Assembly (NCBI GenBank): GCA_016125095.1
Contig: WGMK01000019.1
Span: forward strand, 16,191 to 80,190
DNA: 64,000 nt
Source of the DNA: Candidatus Hydrogenedens sp.
GTDB taxonomy: Bacteria > Hydrogenedentota > Hydrogenedentia > Hydrogenedentales > JAEUWI01
Direction of reading: 5' to 3'
Positions within the stretch are counted from its first letter, which is position 1. Each line of letters starts with the position of its first letter. Positions 9,753 through 19,208 of the stretch are shown here, one piece after another. The notes below the pieces were generated by a model. That model saw only the letters and a list, made by a program, of their open reading frames with translations, had not been told where the DNA came from and searched no databases. The position numbers were made by a program, and so were the translations under genes.

Positions 9753-11521
9753 AACCCATTTCGGCATGGCGGCAGGATGTGCCCTCCGTGCCCGAGCGGC
9801 CGGGGCTCGAGGTGCTTCCCGCGCGCGTGGGCGGCCACACGCTCAAGCTCGATCAGGTTTTCCTTCACAGCCGCTACGATCCGGCCGAGGAAGCCCGGCG
9901 GCTTGTCGATTCCGCGGCGCCGGAAGCCGGCCGGCCTGTGTTTGTACTCGGGCTCGGGCTCGGATATCACGTGGCAGAACTGCTCTCGCGTGGTTTCGAG
10001 GTTTTTGTCGTCGAGCCTGAACCCGCTGTCGTGCAGGCCGCCCTCGATGCAGGCCCCGATCTTTCGGGCGCGCTGCTCTACGTCGGGCCGGCGGCGGGCA
10101 TCGCAGAGGATGACGAAGCCCGTGCCGCGGCGAAGCGGAATCCGCAGTGGCTGATGCATCCGCCCTCGGCGCGGCTGCACGCCGACTACGCCGCCGAGGC
10201 GCAGGCCACAATCGCGGCCGCTGCGCTGGGCGGACAGCGCATGAACATCGCCGTGGTCGGCCCCATGTATGGCGGCTCGCTGCCCATCGCCGGATACCTT
10301 TGCAATGCCTTCCGGGCGCTCGGTCATCAATGCCTGCTGGTGGACAATGACCCGACCTGGCCGCTTTACGAACAGGTCAGCAAGGGCGTGCGCCACGCGC
10401 AGGCCTCGGCGCAATTGGGCAACATGCTCGCCAAGTTCATGAACGAGTGGACCTATGCGCGCGTGGCCGAATTCGATCCCGAGATTTGCATCGTGCTCGC
10501 CCAGGCACCGGTCGACAAGACCTTTCCGCTGCGGCTCGCGAAGAACGGGATCGTCACGGCCTACTGGTTCGTGGAGAATTGGCGGCACATGGGCTACTGG
10601 CGCGAGATTGCGCCCTACTACGACGCCTTCTTCCACATTCAGCCGGGCGGCTTCGAGCAGCAGTTGGAGGAAGCGGGCTGTACCAGCCACGCCTTTGTTC
10701 AGACCGCCTGCGATCCCGCGCTCCATCGGCCGGTCGAACTCTCGGATGACGAGCGCGAGGAATTCACCTGCGACTTGTCCTTCGCCGGGGCCGGCTATTA
10801 CAACCGGCTGCAGCTGTTCAAAGGGCTCACGGATTACGACTTCCGTATCTGGGGCGTGGATTGGCCAGAGCGCGAGCTGGCGCCGCTGGTGCAGGGGGGA
10901 GAGCGCCGCTTCGATTCCGAGACTTTCATGAAGATCGTGGCGGGAACGCGCATCAACCTGAATCTCCATTCCAGCGCCACGCACGAAGGCGTCGATCCCA
11001 GCGGCGACGCCGTCAATCCGCGTGTCTTCGAGATCGCCGCCGCGGGCGGATTCCAAGTCTGCGATCCCTGCATCAACCTCGATCGGCATTTTACGGAAGA
11101 GGAAGTGCCGCGCTACCGCAGCCTGACTGAACTCCGCGAGCGCATCGACTACTACTTGCCCCGCGAAGACGAGCGCCGCGCCATCGCCGCGCGCGCCCGC
11201 GAACGCGCCCTCGCAGAACACACCTACGAGCATCGCGCACAGGCCATGCTGGATTTCCTGATCGAGCGCCACGGCGCCCGCATCCAGAAGAAGGGTGTGC
11301 GTGTGCAGCGCAGCTTCGGCGAAACCGCCGCGCTACTGCCTGAGGCTCATCCCCTCGGCGAATGGCTGCGGCGTCACCCCGACGACCTTCCCTTCACCCT
11401 CGAACAGGTCAACGCCTGCGTGGATCCGCGTCCGCTCTATCGCAGCTATCCCGAGCAGGTCTTCGCCTACATGCGCGACGTCCACGACTTCGCCGAGCAG
11501 TTGCTCAAGGCGCCGCGCTGA
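9749..11521 (+). CDS. Maf/DUF115-like N-terminal region plus CgeB-like glycosyltransferase
   Basis: FVLGLGLGYHVAELLSRGFEVFVVEPEPAVVQAAL plus FMKIVAGTRINLNLHSS...VNPRVFEIAAAGGFQVCDP; 4-bp overlap with previous gene. Confidence 0.8.
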   Translation: MKPISAWRQDVPSVPERPGLEVLPARVGGHTLKLDQVFLHSRYDPAEEARRLVDSAAPEAGRPVFVLGLGLGYHVAELLSRGFEVFVVEPEPAVVQAALDAGPDLSGALLYVGPAAGIAEDDEARAAAKRNPQWLMHPPSARLHADYAAEAQATIAAAALGGQRMNIAVVGPMYGGSLPIAGYLCNAFRALGHQCLLVDNDPTWPLYEQVSKGVRHAQASAQLGNMLAKFMNEWTYARVAEFDPEICIVLAQAPVDKTFPLRLAKNGIVTAYWFVENWRHMGYWREIAPYYDAFFHIQPGGFEQQLEEAGCTSHAFVQTACDPALHRPVELSDDEREEFTCDLSFAGAGYYNRLQLFKGLTDYDFRIWGVDWPERELAPLVQGGERRFDSETFMKIVAGTRINLNLHSSATHEGVDPSGDAVNPRVFEIAAAGGFQVCDPCINLDRHFTEEEVPRYRSLTELRERIDYYLPREDERRAIAARARERALAEHTYEHRAQAMLDFLIERHGARIQKKGVRVQRSFGETAALLPEAHPLGEWLRRHPDDLPFTLEQVNACVDPRPLYRSYPEQVFAYMRDVHDFAEQLLKAPR

Positions 11522-11523
11522 CC

Positions 11524-13200
11524 ATGCGGATTCTCGTGCTCCAGACGACGCGCATGGGCGACATGCTTCAGACTTCGCCGCTCATCCGCATGCTGCGCCT
11601 GAAACACCCGGATGCCCACATCGCCGCGATGGTGCGGGGGATGGGCCGCATCATCGGCGAGCGCCACCCCGACCTGGACGAGGTGCTGGATTACGACGAA
11701 GACGAGATGTTCCGCGACATGCGCTCGCGCGACAGCGCCCGGCTGCTGCGCGCCTACGAGCGCGCCGAGGCACAGATACAGGCCATCCGCGAGCGCGGGT
11801 TCGATGTGGCTTACAACGTCACCCACAGCGTTGCCTCGGGCATGATGCTCCGCATGGCGGGCGTGCCGGAAATCGTCGGGGCCGACTACACCCGCGAAGG
11901 CCAGTTCCTGCTGCGCGGACGGTGGCCCAACTACTTCTTCACGAGCGTGTTCTGCCGCGATTACAACGACCTGAACCTCTGCGATATCACCCGTAAGTTC
12001 GCGGACGAGGCGCCGGAATGCCGCGAATTGGTCTTCGAGGTACGAGCGGAAGACCGGGAGGCCGCAGAGAAAGTACTGTCGGAGCAGGGCATTGCGCCGG
12101 GCGAACCGCTTATCGCTTTGCAACTGGGGGCGAGCGAACGCAACAAGCAGTGGGCGCCCTACCGCTTCGCCGAACTGGCGCGTCTGCTGCACGAGCGGCT
12201 CGGCGCCCGTATCGTGCTGCTCGGCGTGGACGAAGAGCGCCCGCTGGGCGAAGAATTCGAGCGACACTGGCCGGGCGGCGCGGCGCACTTGTTCGGCCGC
12301 ACATCGGTGCCCCAGGCCGCCGCAGTGCTGGAGCGCGCCGCCTGCCTCGTGACCAACGACACCGGCACCATGCACATCGCCGCGGCGGTGCGCTGCCCCG
12401 TCGTGCTGGTATCGGTCGGACACGTCCACTTCCGCGAGACCGGGCCCTACGGAGAGGGCCATGTGGCCATCGAAAGGCGGCGCGAGCGGCTGGGCCGCAG
12501 CGATATCCTGGCCGACACCGAGGCCGACCGCGAACTGATCACCGGCCCCCAGGTGTTCCGCTGCGTCGAGACCGCGATGGCCCTGCGCGCCGGCAATCCC
12601 ACGCCGGACTGGAGCGAGGCCGCGGACTACGACGCGCTCGATGTGCTCGTCACACGCTTCGCGCCGGATGGCTGCCTGCATTTCTATCCCTTGGTGCGCC
12701 GCCCGCTACGCGAGCGCGATCTCCTCCGAACGGCCTATCGCGCCATGTGGATGGAGCACCTGAACGGCGTGCTCGAAGGCGAAGCCGAAACCGCCAGCCT
12801 GCAATCGCAGTTGGACTGCTACCAGCTGCCGCCGGGCACCGACGTTGAACCGTGGACGCGGTCTCACGCGGAAAACTTCAGTGCGCTCGAAGCGCTCGCG
12901 CGGCGCGGCGTAGCGGCTACCGAGGCCCTCATCGCCACCCTGTCGAACCGCCGCTCTTACGCCGAGGCCAAGGTGCAGGTGAGCGAGCTGGTGCAGATCG
13001 ATGAGGAGGCCCGCCTCTTCGCCGAACTCCACCCGGCCTGTCGTCCTTTGACCACCATGGCGCGTTTCGAGAGAGACAACCTGGAAGGCGCCGACCCGCT
13101 CGGGCTGGCGCAGACGACACTGGGCATCTATCAGGCCTGCGAAGAACGCGCGCGCCTGATGACAGCGAAGCTACAACGCATCCGGGCGCTCGTACCATGA
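11524..13200 (+). CDS. Glycosyltransferase family 9 (heptosyltransferase-like) with helical C-terminal extension
   Basis: MRILVLQTTRMGDMLQTSPLIRMLRLKHPDAHIAAMV; ALQLGASERNKQWAPYRFAELARLL; LVTNDTGTMHIAAAVRCPVVLVS. Start trimmed from the track ORF (11362) to ATG 11524. Confidence 0.9.
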   Translation: MRILVLQTTRMGDMLQTSPLIRMLRLKHPDAHIAAMVRGMGRIIGERHPDLDEVLDYDEDEMFRDMRSRDSARLLRAYERAEAQIQAIRERGFDVAYNVTHSVASGMMLRMAGVPEIVGADYTREGQFLLRGRWPNYFFTSVFCRDYNDLNLCDITRKFADEAPECRELVFEVRAEDREAAEKVLSEQGIAPGEPLIALQLGASERNKQWAPYRFAELARLLHERLGARIVLLGVDEERPLGEEFERHWPGGAAHLFGRTSVPQAAAVLERAACLVTNDTGTMHIAAAVRCPVVLVSVGHVHFRETGPYGEGHVAIERRRERLGRSDILADTEADRELITGPQVFRCVETAMALRAGNPTPDWSEAADYDALDVLVTRFAPDGCLHFYPLVRRPLRERDLLRTAYRAMWMEHLNGVLEGEAETASLQSQLDCYQLPPGTDVEPWTRSHAENFSALEALARRGVAATEALIATLSNRRSYAEAKVQVSELVQIDEEARLFAELHPACRPLTTMARFERDNLEGADPLGLAQTTLGIYQACEERARLMTAKLQRIRALVP

Positions 13201-13237
13201 ATTCGAGTTTTGCCGGAAGGGCGACGAACGCAAAATA

Positions 13238-13267
13238 TTGTCTTCAACGGGCCAAATCCGTTATAAT
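13238..13267 (+). promoter_or_regulatory. Sigma70-type promoter for secretin gene
   Basis: TTGTCT (13238) - 18 bp - TATAAT (13262). Confidence 0.55.
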
Positions 13268-13348
13268 CATACCACCGATGGGAGTGGCTCAAACCGGATC
13301 ACGAAGCGGAAGGGACACGGTCTGAAGCACATAATCCGCCAGTTAGGC

Positions 13349-16114
13349 ATGCCCCGGCTCGAAAGCCGACGCACGTTTGTATGCTGTGCAGCCTTGTTGT
13401 TTATGGCAGGCGTCTGCATTCCGGTGCTCGCGCAGGGCCAGACCCCCACGTCGCCGCGGCAGCGCCCGACCTCCAGCACGACCCAGACCGGGAACCCGAT
13501 TTCGACGCCCACGACCGCGAACAGCGGCACCAATACGGACCCGAATCCTCCGTCGGCGCGGGAGAACGGTGGCTCGCGCCTGAACCGCGGGCGAGGCGGC
13601 GCATCGAGTGCGAACGAAGGCACGGATTCCACCCGCGCCTCCGAGCGCGGCAGCGCCGACGCGAATACCCAGAAGCCAGCCGAAGGCGGCGATAACGCCG
13701 ATACCTCCCGCGCGGGCAAGGGCCAGACCAAGGAACGCGGTGGCTCAAAGCCGGCCAGCGGCGGCGGTCCGGTGCAGGGCGGCGGCAGCGGAGGCGGCGG
13801 CACCACGTTCAGCAAGGGCTCCGGGGCCAGCATCACGGTCACGGGCGAAGGCACCTTCGAGCCGGCCCTGTTGCGCCCGGTCGAATATGGCGACGTGCCG
13901 GATGAGGGCGAGATCTTCGAGTATCTCGAGGGGCCCATGCCGCTCGGCGAATTCCTGATGGCGCTGAACCTCGCCACCAACTGGAACGTGCTCGCCACGC
14001 CGGCCGCCCGCGAAGTGCAGCTCGATTTCATCATCACCGAGAAGACGCCGAAACAGGCGCTGGACGTGCTCAAGTTCCACGATCTCGTGTGGGATTGGGA
14101 CGACGAGAGCAAATTCCTCTCGGTCTTTTTGAAGGAAGAATGGCTGCTCGCGCACTACGGCACGACCACCATGGTCGAGTTTGTCGTGGAGCATGCCGAC
14201 GTCACTTATGTCGAAACGCTGCTGACCTCGCTGGCGTCGGCCTCGGGCCGCGTCATTACCGATGCGCGCAACAACCGCATCTATGTGTGGGACACCGAGG
14301 ACAACCTCGCGCTCATGCGCGAGACCTTCGATCAGGTCGACGTGCCGCTGCAGAAGCGCGAGTACTTCGTGCAATACGCCGACCTGCCGGACATCGAGTC
14401 GGTGGTCAGCGGCCTGCTCACGCCCAATGGCAGCACCCTCTCCGACGCGCGCACGGGGCAGATCATCGTGTGGGATACGCCCTCGGTACTGAAGCAGGTG
14501 GCCGACGCCATCGAGCAGCTTGATGTGCCCGTGCAGTCCAAGACCTTCCAGATCGCCCACGTGGATGCCGACGACCTGATCGACAACCTCGAGGTGCTGC
14601 TGTCCGACCGCGGGCTGATTCAGGTCGATCCGCGCTTCAATACGCTTATCGTCACCGACCTGCCCACCCGCATCGAGAAGCTGAGCGATGTCATTACCAC
14701 GCTCGACAAGCCGCTCGACACGCGCACCTGGGTCGTCAACTACGCCGACCTCGATTTCATCGCCGATCAGATTGAGACCTATATCCCGTCCGAGATGGGC
14801 GAGATCGTGCTGAACGAGGACGTGCACCAAATCACCGTGGCGGGGCTGCCCGAGCGGCTTGACCGCATCGAAGAGATGCTCGCCGTGTGGGACATCAAGC
14901 GCCAGCAGGTGCTCATCGAGGCCTTCATCGTCGAGGTCAGCACCGAGATCATGCGCGAGTTCAACATTAACTGGTCCTACTTCAACAACATCGGCAACGC
15001 GCCCATCAGCTTCAGCCAGGGCGCGGGGTCGCAGGGCTTCGCCGACCGCAGCGACAACGACGTTACCTTCGGCCAGCTGCCCTACCAGGTGCCGCTCTAC
15101 GGCGGCCTGCAGCTCAACGACGCGGGCGAGATCGAACGTCCCGTGCTCACGAACCTCGAGGGCGACAACGTGATCGAGCGCATCGCCGGCACCAATGTCG
15201 CCGTCACGCTCGACTACCTCAACCAGAATGACAAGGCCACCATCCTGTCCTCGCCCCGCGTGGTAGTGCAGGACGGCGAAGAGGCGCTCTTCGAGAACGC
15301 CACGCAGGTGCCGTTCGTGTCCGGCTCGACCAACTTCAACAGCACGAGCGTGAACAACTTCACCTCGAGCAACCGCGTCGAGTTCATCGACGTCGGCACG
15401 ATTCTCTCCGTGCTGCCGCGCGTGACCGACGACAAGAACATCCTCATGGATGTGAGCGCCGAAGACTCGACCTTCGTGGAGAAGATCATCGTTTCCAACG
15501 GCCTAGAGAGCACGGTGCCCGAGAAGACCGTACGCCACGCCGAGACGCAGCTGCGCGTGTCCACCGGAGACACGGTCGTGCTGGGCGGCCTCCGCCGCAA
15601 CTCCGCGGTCGATGCCGTCAGCAAGGTGCCGGTGCTCGGCGATGTGCCGCTGCTAGGCCGCCTGTTCAAGACCCCGCGCAAGGAATCGCAGCAGCGCGAC
15701 CTGATGATCTTCCTCACCGTCACCATCGTCGACGACCACACGCATCCGGAGTCGGAAGAGCTGGTGCGCGCCGAGGAAAAACTACACACCATGATGCGCA
15801 GCGAGGACAAGACCTTCTTCGGACGCATGCACGACAAGATCGCCGGCGGTGCCAACGAGATTCTGGTGTCCGTCGGCCAGGGCGGCGATCTTCGCGCCGA
15901 GGGCGAGACGGTGTCGCTGGACGGATTGCGCGAGATCTTCTTCGGCGAAGGCCCGACCTCGCAGAAGAAGGTGGTGATGCGCAGCCATCCGCGCGCCCCG
16001 GTCGAAATGGTTAACGCCGTCACCGAGGCCGCCATGGAAGCCGGGCTCAAGATCGAGTTCGACGCATCCATGACGCCGCTGGTGCCCGCGCTCACCGAGG
16101 TCTCCGCCGAGTAA
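13349..16114 (+). CDS. Secretin (type II/IV secretion GspD/PilQ-like) with low-complexity N-terminal linker
   Basis: Signal peptide MPRLESRRTFVCCAALLFMAGVCIPVLAQ; repeated N-type domains; secretin core VNYLD...ATILSSPRVVVQDGEEALF, VGTILSVLPRVTDDKNILMDV, TVVLGGLRRNSAVDAVSKVPVLGDVPLLGRLF. Confidence 0.92.
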   Translation: MPRLESRRTFVCCAALLFMAGVCIPVLAQGQTPTSPRQRPTSSTTQTGNPISTPTTANSGTNTDPNPPSARENGGSRLNRGRGGASSANEGTDSTRASERGSADANTQKPAEGGDNADTSRAGKGQTKERGGSKPASGGGPVQGGGSGGGGTTFSKGSGASITVTGEGTFEPALLRPVEYGDVPDEGEIFEYLEGPMPLGEFLMALNLATNWNVLATPAAREVQLDFIITEKTPKQALDVLKFHDLVWDWDDESKFLSVFLKEEWLLAHYGTTTMVEFVVEHADVTYVETLLTSLASASGRVITDARNNRIYVWDTEDNLALMRETFDQVDVPLQKREYFVQYADLPDIESVVSGLLTPNGSTLSDARTGQIIVWDTPSVLKQVADAIEQLDVPVQSKTFQIAHVDADDLIDNLEVLLSDRGLIQVDPRFNTLIVTDLPTRIEKLSDVITTLDKPLDTRTWVVNYADLDFIADQIETYIPSEMGEIVLNEDVHQITVAGLPERLDRIEEMLAVWDIKRQQVLIEAFIVEVSTEIMREFNINWSYFNNIGNAPISFSQGAGSQGFADRSDNDVTFGQLPYQVPLYGGLQLNDAGEIERPVLTNLEGDNVIERIAGTNVAVTLDYLNQNDKATILSSPRVVVQDGEEALFENATQVPFVSGSTNFNSTSVNNFTSSNRVEFIDVGTILSVLPRVTDDKNILMDVSAEDSTFVEKIIVSNGLESTVPEKTVRHAETQLRVSTGDTVVLGGLRRNSAVDAVSKVPVLGDVPLLGRLFKTPRKESQQRDLMIFLTVTIVDDHTHPESEELVRAEEKLHTMMRSEDKTFFGRMHDKIAGGANEILVSVGQGGDLRAEGETVSLDGLREIFFGEGPTSQKKVVMRSHPRAPVEMVNAVTEAAMEAGLKIEFDASMTPLVPALTEVSAE

Positions 16115-16171
16115 GCTGCGCGTGCCCGGCGTCCTCCGCGTCTGCTATAACGACGGGGAGGAGGACCTGAC

Positions 16172-17350
16172 ATGATTCCCATGCTGCTTGCCCTGGCCTC
16201 GCTGGCCGATTTGCCCGCCCCGATGATGATGCGCGCCGAGGGCGCCGAGCATGTCATCGTCTATCGCGAAGAGGGCCGTTTCGGCGGCTGGCCGGCCAAC
16301 CACGGCATGTGGAATTTCGGCAATGAGATCCTCGTCGGCTATAGCCGCGGCTATTACAAGGATCTCGGCGCGACGATGCACCACATCGACCGAGAGAAGC
16401 CCGAGGAATTCTGGATGGCGCGCAGCCTCGACGGCGGCGAAACCTGGACCCACGAGCAGCCCTCGGAACGCGGCTACCTGGTACCGCGCGGCGAATTCCT
16501 GCACGGCACGGAAACCCCCGGCATCGCGCTGCCGCCGCTCACGCCGCTTACGGATCCGATGGATTTTGCCCATCCCGATTTCGTGCTGACCTTCCGCATG
16601 GAGAACATCAACGACGGTACGTCGCGCTTCGAGTATTCCTACGATCGCGGCAAGACCTGGCACGGCCCGCATCCCTTGCCCAACTTCGGCGCGCCGGGCA
16701 CCGCCGCCCGTACGGACTACATCATCAACGGCCCGCGCGATATGTTCATCTTCATCACGGCGGCGAAGCAGAACAAGAAGGAGGGGCATGTGCTCTGCGC
16801 CCGCACGACTGACGGCGGCGTAACGTGGGAGCGCGTGTCGTGGATCGGTCCGGAGCCCGAGGGCTTCGCCATCATGCCCTCCACCGTGCGCATTTCGGAC
16901 ACCGAACTCTACACCACGCTCCGCCGGCGCGAGGGTACCTTCCGCTGGATATCGGCCTGGCGCAGCACCGACAACGGCAAGACTTGGACGCAGGAGGCCG
17001 ACCCCGTTTCCTATGTGGGCGAGGGCAATCCGCCCATGCTGAACAAGCTGGCCGACGGCCGCCTCTGTCTGACGTATGGCTTCCGCGCCTACCCCTACAG
17101 CATCCGCGCGCGCCTGAGCAGCGACCACGGCAAAACCTGGGGACCGGAAATCCTGCTGCGTGAAGACGGCATGGACCGCGACATCGGCTACGTGCGCACC
17201 ATCGTACGGCCCGATGGCAAACTGGTGACCACCTACTACATCAGCGTCGAGGAGATCGGCCCCGAGCGCTTCATCGGCGCCACCATCTGGGACCCCGACC
17301 ACCTCTCCGAAATCACCTCCGGCGACCCGGGACGTCAGCTCGCGTTTTGA
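16172..17350 (+). CDS. Sialidase / BNR (Asp-box) family protein
   Basis: Five Asp-box-like motifs: SLDGGETW, SYDRGKTW, TTDGGVTW, STDNGKTW, SSDHGKTW. Confidence 0.88.
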   Translation: MIPMLLALASLADLPAPMMMRAEGAEHVIVYREEGRFGGWPANHGMWNFGNEILVGYSRGYYKDLGATMHHIDREKPEEFWMARSLDGGETWTHEQPSERGYLVPRGEFLHGTETPGIALPPLTPLTDPMDFAHPDFVLTFRMENINDGTSRFEYSYDRGKTWHGPHPLPNFGAPGTAARTDYIINGPRDMFIFITAAKQNKKEGHVLCARTTDGGVTWERVSWIGPEPEGFAIMPSTVRISDTELYTTLRRREGTFRWISAWRSTDNGKTWTQEADPVSYVGEGNPPMLNKLADGRLCLTYGFRAYPYSIRARLSSDHGKTWGPEILLREDGMDRDIGYVRTIVRPDGKLVTTYYISVEEIGPERFIGATIWDPDHLSEITSGDPGRQLAF

Positions 17351-17402
17351 TCCTCCGGCCTAACATGCGCTGCAAGGTAGGGCGAGCGTACCCGCGAGCC
17401 AT

Positions 17403-18157
17403 GCGCCTACCCTTCCGCCAACGCCGCCAACATCGTCATTGCGAGCGCAGCGCGGCAACCTCCTTGATGCGCCGATGGCGGCATGCCGTGCAGACCGCCG
17501 CCAGCGCGGCTGTGTTGGTATCCGGCTCCGGAAAACCGCCGTCGCGCCAAAGAGGTTGCCGCGCTTCGCTCGCAATGACGGTATGAGGAGATTCGTGTGA
17601 TCCGATCCGTAGCTCTCACCTCAAGATGGCACGACGGAGTCTCGCCCCTCGCTCTGATGCATTCGCTTCGTTATAGCGCGCCTAGCCTTCCGCCAACGCC
17701 GCCAACATCGTCCTTGCGAGCGCAGCGCGGCAACCTCCTTGATGCGCCGATGGTGGAATGCCGTGCAGACTGCCGCCAGCGCGGCTGCGTTGGTATCCGG
17801 CTCCGGAAAACCGCCATCGCGCCAAAGAGGTTGCCGCGCTTCGCTCGCAAGGACGGTATGAGGAGATTCGTGTGATCCGATCCGTAGCTCTCACCTCAAG
17901 ATGGCACGACGGAGTCTCGCCCCTCGCTCTGATGCATTCGCTTCGTTATAGCGCGCCTAGCCTTCCACCAACGCCGCCAACATCGTCCTTGCAAGCGCAG
18001 CGCGGCAACCTCCTTGATGCGTCGATGGTGGCATGCTGTGCAAACCGCCGCCAGCGCGGCTGCGTTGGTACCCTGCTCCGGAAAACCGCCGTTGCGCCAA
18101 AGAGGTTGCCGCGCTTCGCTCGCAAGGACGGTATGAGGAGATTCGTGTGATTCGGTC
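17403..18157 (+). repeat. Tandem array of a 275-bp unit (about 2.75 copies) with internal inverted repeat arms
   Basis: CATCGTC(A/C)TTGC(G/A)AGCGCAGCGCGGCAACCTCC at 17431, 17706 and 17981 (exact 275-bp period); matching right arms GAGGTTGCCGCGCTTCGCTCGCAA(T/G)GACG near 17552, 17827 and 18102. Confidence 0.95.
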
Positions 18158-18239
18158 CATTGCACTCGCGCTAAATTGCCGCCTCCGACGGAATCCCGTC
18201 CTGCCGGCCAGCTTTTCCACATCGACTTACCCGCGAGCC

Positions 18240-19208
18240 GTGCGACTCTGGGCATCGCTGGCTGCGATGGTCTTGCTGCCATGCGCAGCGCACGCCGACG
18301 ACACGCTTCGTTTCGCTAAACAAGAGTCGTCCCTGACGGCCTACCTTGGCGAACATCCGCTGCTCACCTACGTCTGGCAGGACGACGCCCTGCCGCGTCC
18401 GTATTTCCGCGATGTGTTCGCGCTGGACGGCGAACGCATCACCCGCAGCTATCCGCCCGATCCGGTGCGCGACAAGGGCAACGACGACCACGCGGACTTC
18501 CATCCCGGCATCTGGCTGGCCTTCGGCGATCTCGGCGACGTGGATTTCTGGCGGCTGAAGGGCCGCGTGCGGCACCTCGGCTTCGAGACGGAGCCGGTCG
18601 TCGCCAATGGCGGCGGTTCCTTCACCGTGCGCAACCGCTACGAATCCCTCGACGACCCGCCGCGCGTGGTGGCCGAGGAAATCTGCCGCTACACGATTCA
18701 CTGCGACGCAAATCCGCCGTATCACGGCTACTATCTCACTGCGAAGTCCTACTTCACCGCGCCGCCAGGCACCGCCTTCGGCGATCAGGAAGAAATGGGC
18801 CTCGGCATCCGCCTCGACACGCCGCTCGCAGTGCGGCAGGGCGGCAGCATCCAAAACGATCAGGGCGGTCAAGACGAAGCCGGAACGTGGGGGAGTACCG
18901 CCGGCTGGTGCGTCGCGGAAGGGCACATCGGAAATAAACGCGTCGGCGCCCTGCTGTCCACCGGACCGGACAACTTCCGCGCTGCCTGGTTCCACAACCG
19001 CGACTACGGGCTGATGGTGGCCAATCCCTTCGGCAAGAAAGCCATGACCGGCCCGGACGATCCCGCCGTATTCCCCGACAGCACGCCCATTCCCAAAGAG
19101 GGCCTGACGCTTTCCTTCGCACTGTATCTCTTTAGCGAACCGGCTTCCGAAAGCTCCGCGTTTGCGAAGCACCACGAAGCCAGCCTGGAAATGCTAACCC
19201 GCGAGTAA
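18240..19208 (+). CDS. DUF6807/PmoA-like family protein, secreted
   Basis: GTG start at 18240 gives signal peptide (M)RLWASLAAMVLLPCAAHA; LRPRPYFRDVF-type motif (DALPRPYFRDVFALDGERITRSYPPD), DDHADFHPGIWLAFGDL, STGPDNFRAAWFHNRDYGLMVANPF. Track start at 18033 lies in repeat DNA. Confidence 0.8.
   Translation: MRLWASLAAMVLLPCAAHADDTLRFAKQESSLTAYLGEHPLLTYVWQDDALPRPYFRDVFALDGERITRSYPPDPVRDKGNDDHADFHPGIWLAFGDLGDVDFWRLKGRVRHLGFETEPVVANGGGSFTVRNRYESLDDPPRVVAEEICRYTIHCDANPPYHGYYLTAKSYFTAPPGTAFGDQEEMGLGIRLDTPLAVRQGGSIQNDQGGQDEAGTWGSTAGWCVAEGHIGNKRVGALLSTGPDNFRAAWFHNRDYGLMVANPFGKKAMTGPDDPAVFPDSTPIPKEGLTLSFALYLFSEPASESSAFAKHHEASLEMLTRE

Noticed and set aside
9686-11272. 528-aa minus-strand ORF
   Set aside because: Shadow of the Maf/CgeB-like gene; no recognisable motifs
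11467-12681. 404-aa minus-strand ORF
   Set aside because: Antisense to the GT9 gene; no conserved motifs
17403-18157. CRISPR-like array
   Set aside because: Period is 275 bp with near-identical content throughout; no short repeats with unique spacers and no cas genes
17407-18282. Several small ORFs with SYRHCERSAATS/SRWHDGVSPLAL strings
   Set aside because: Translations of the 275-bp intergenic repeat; identical strings arise from each copy
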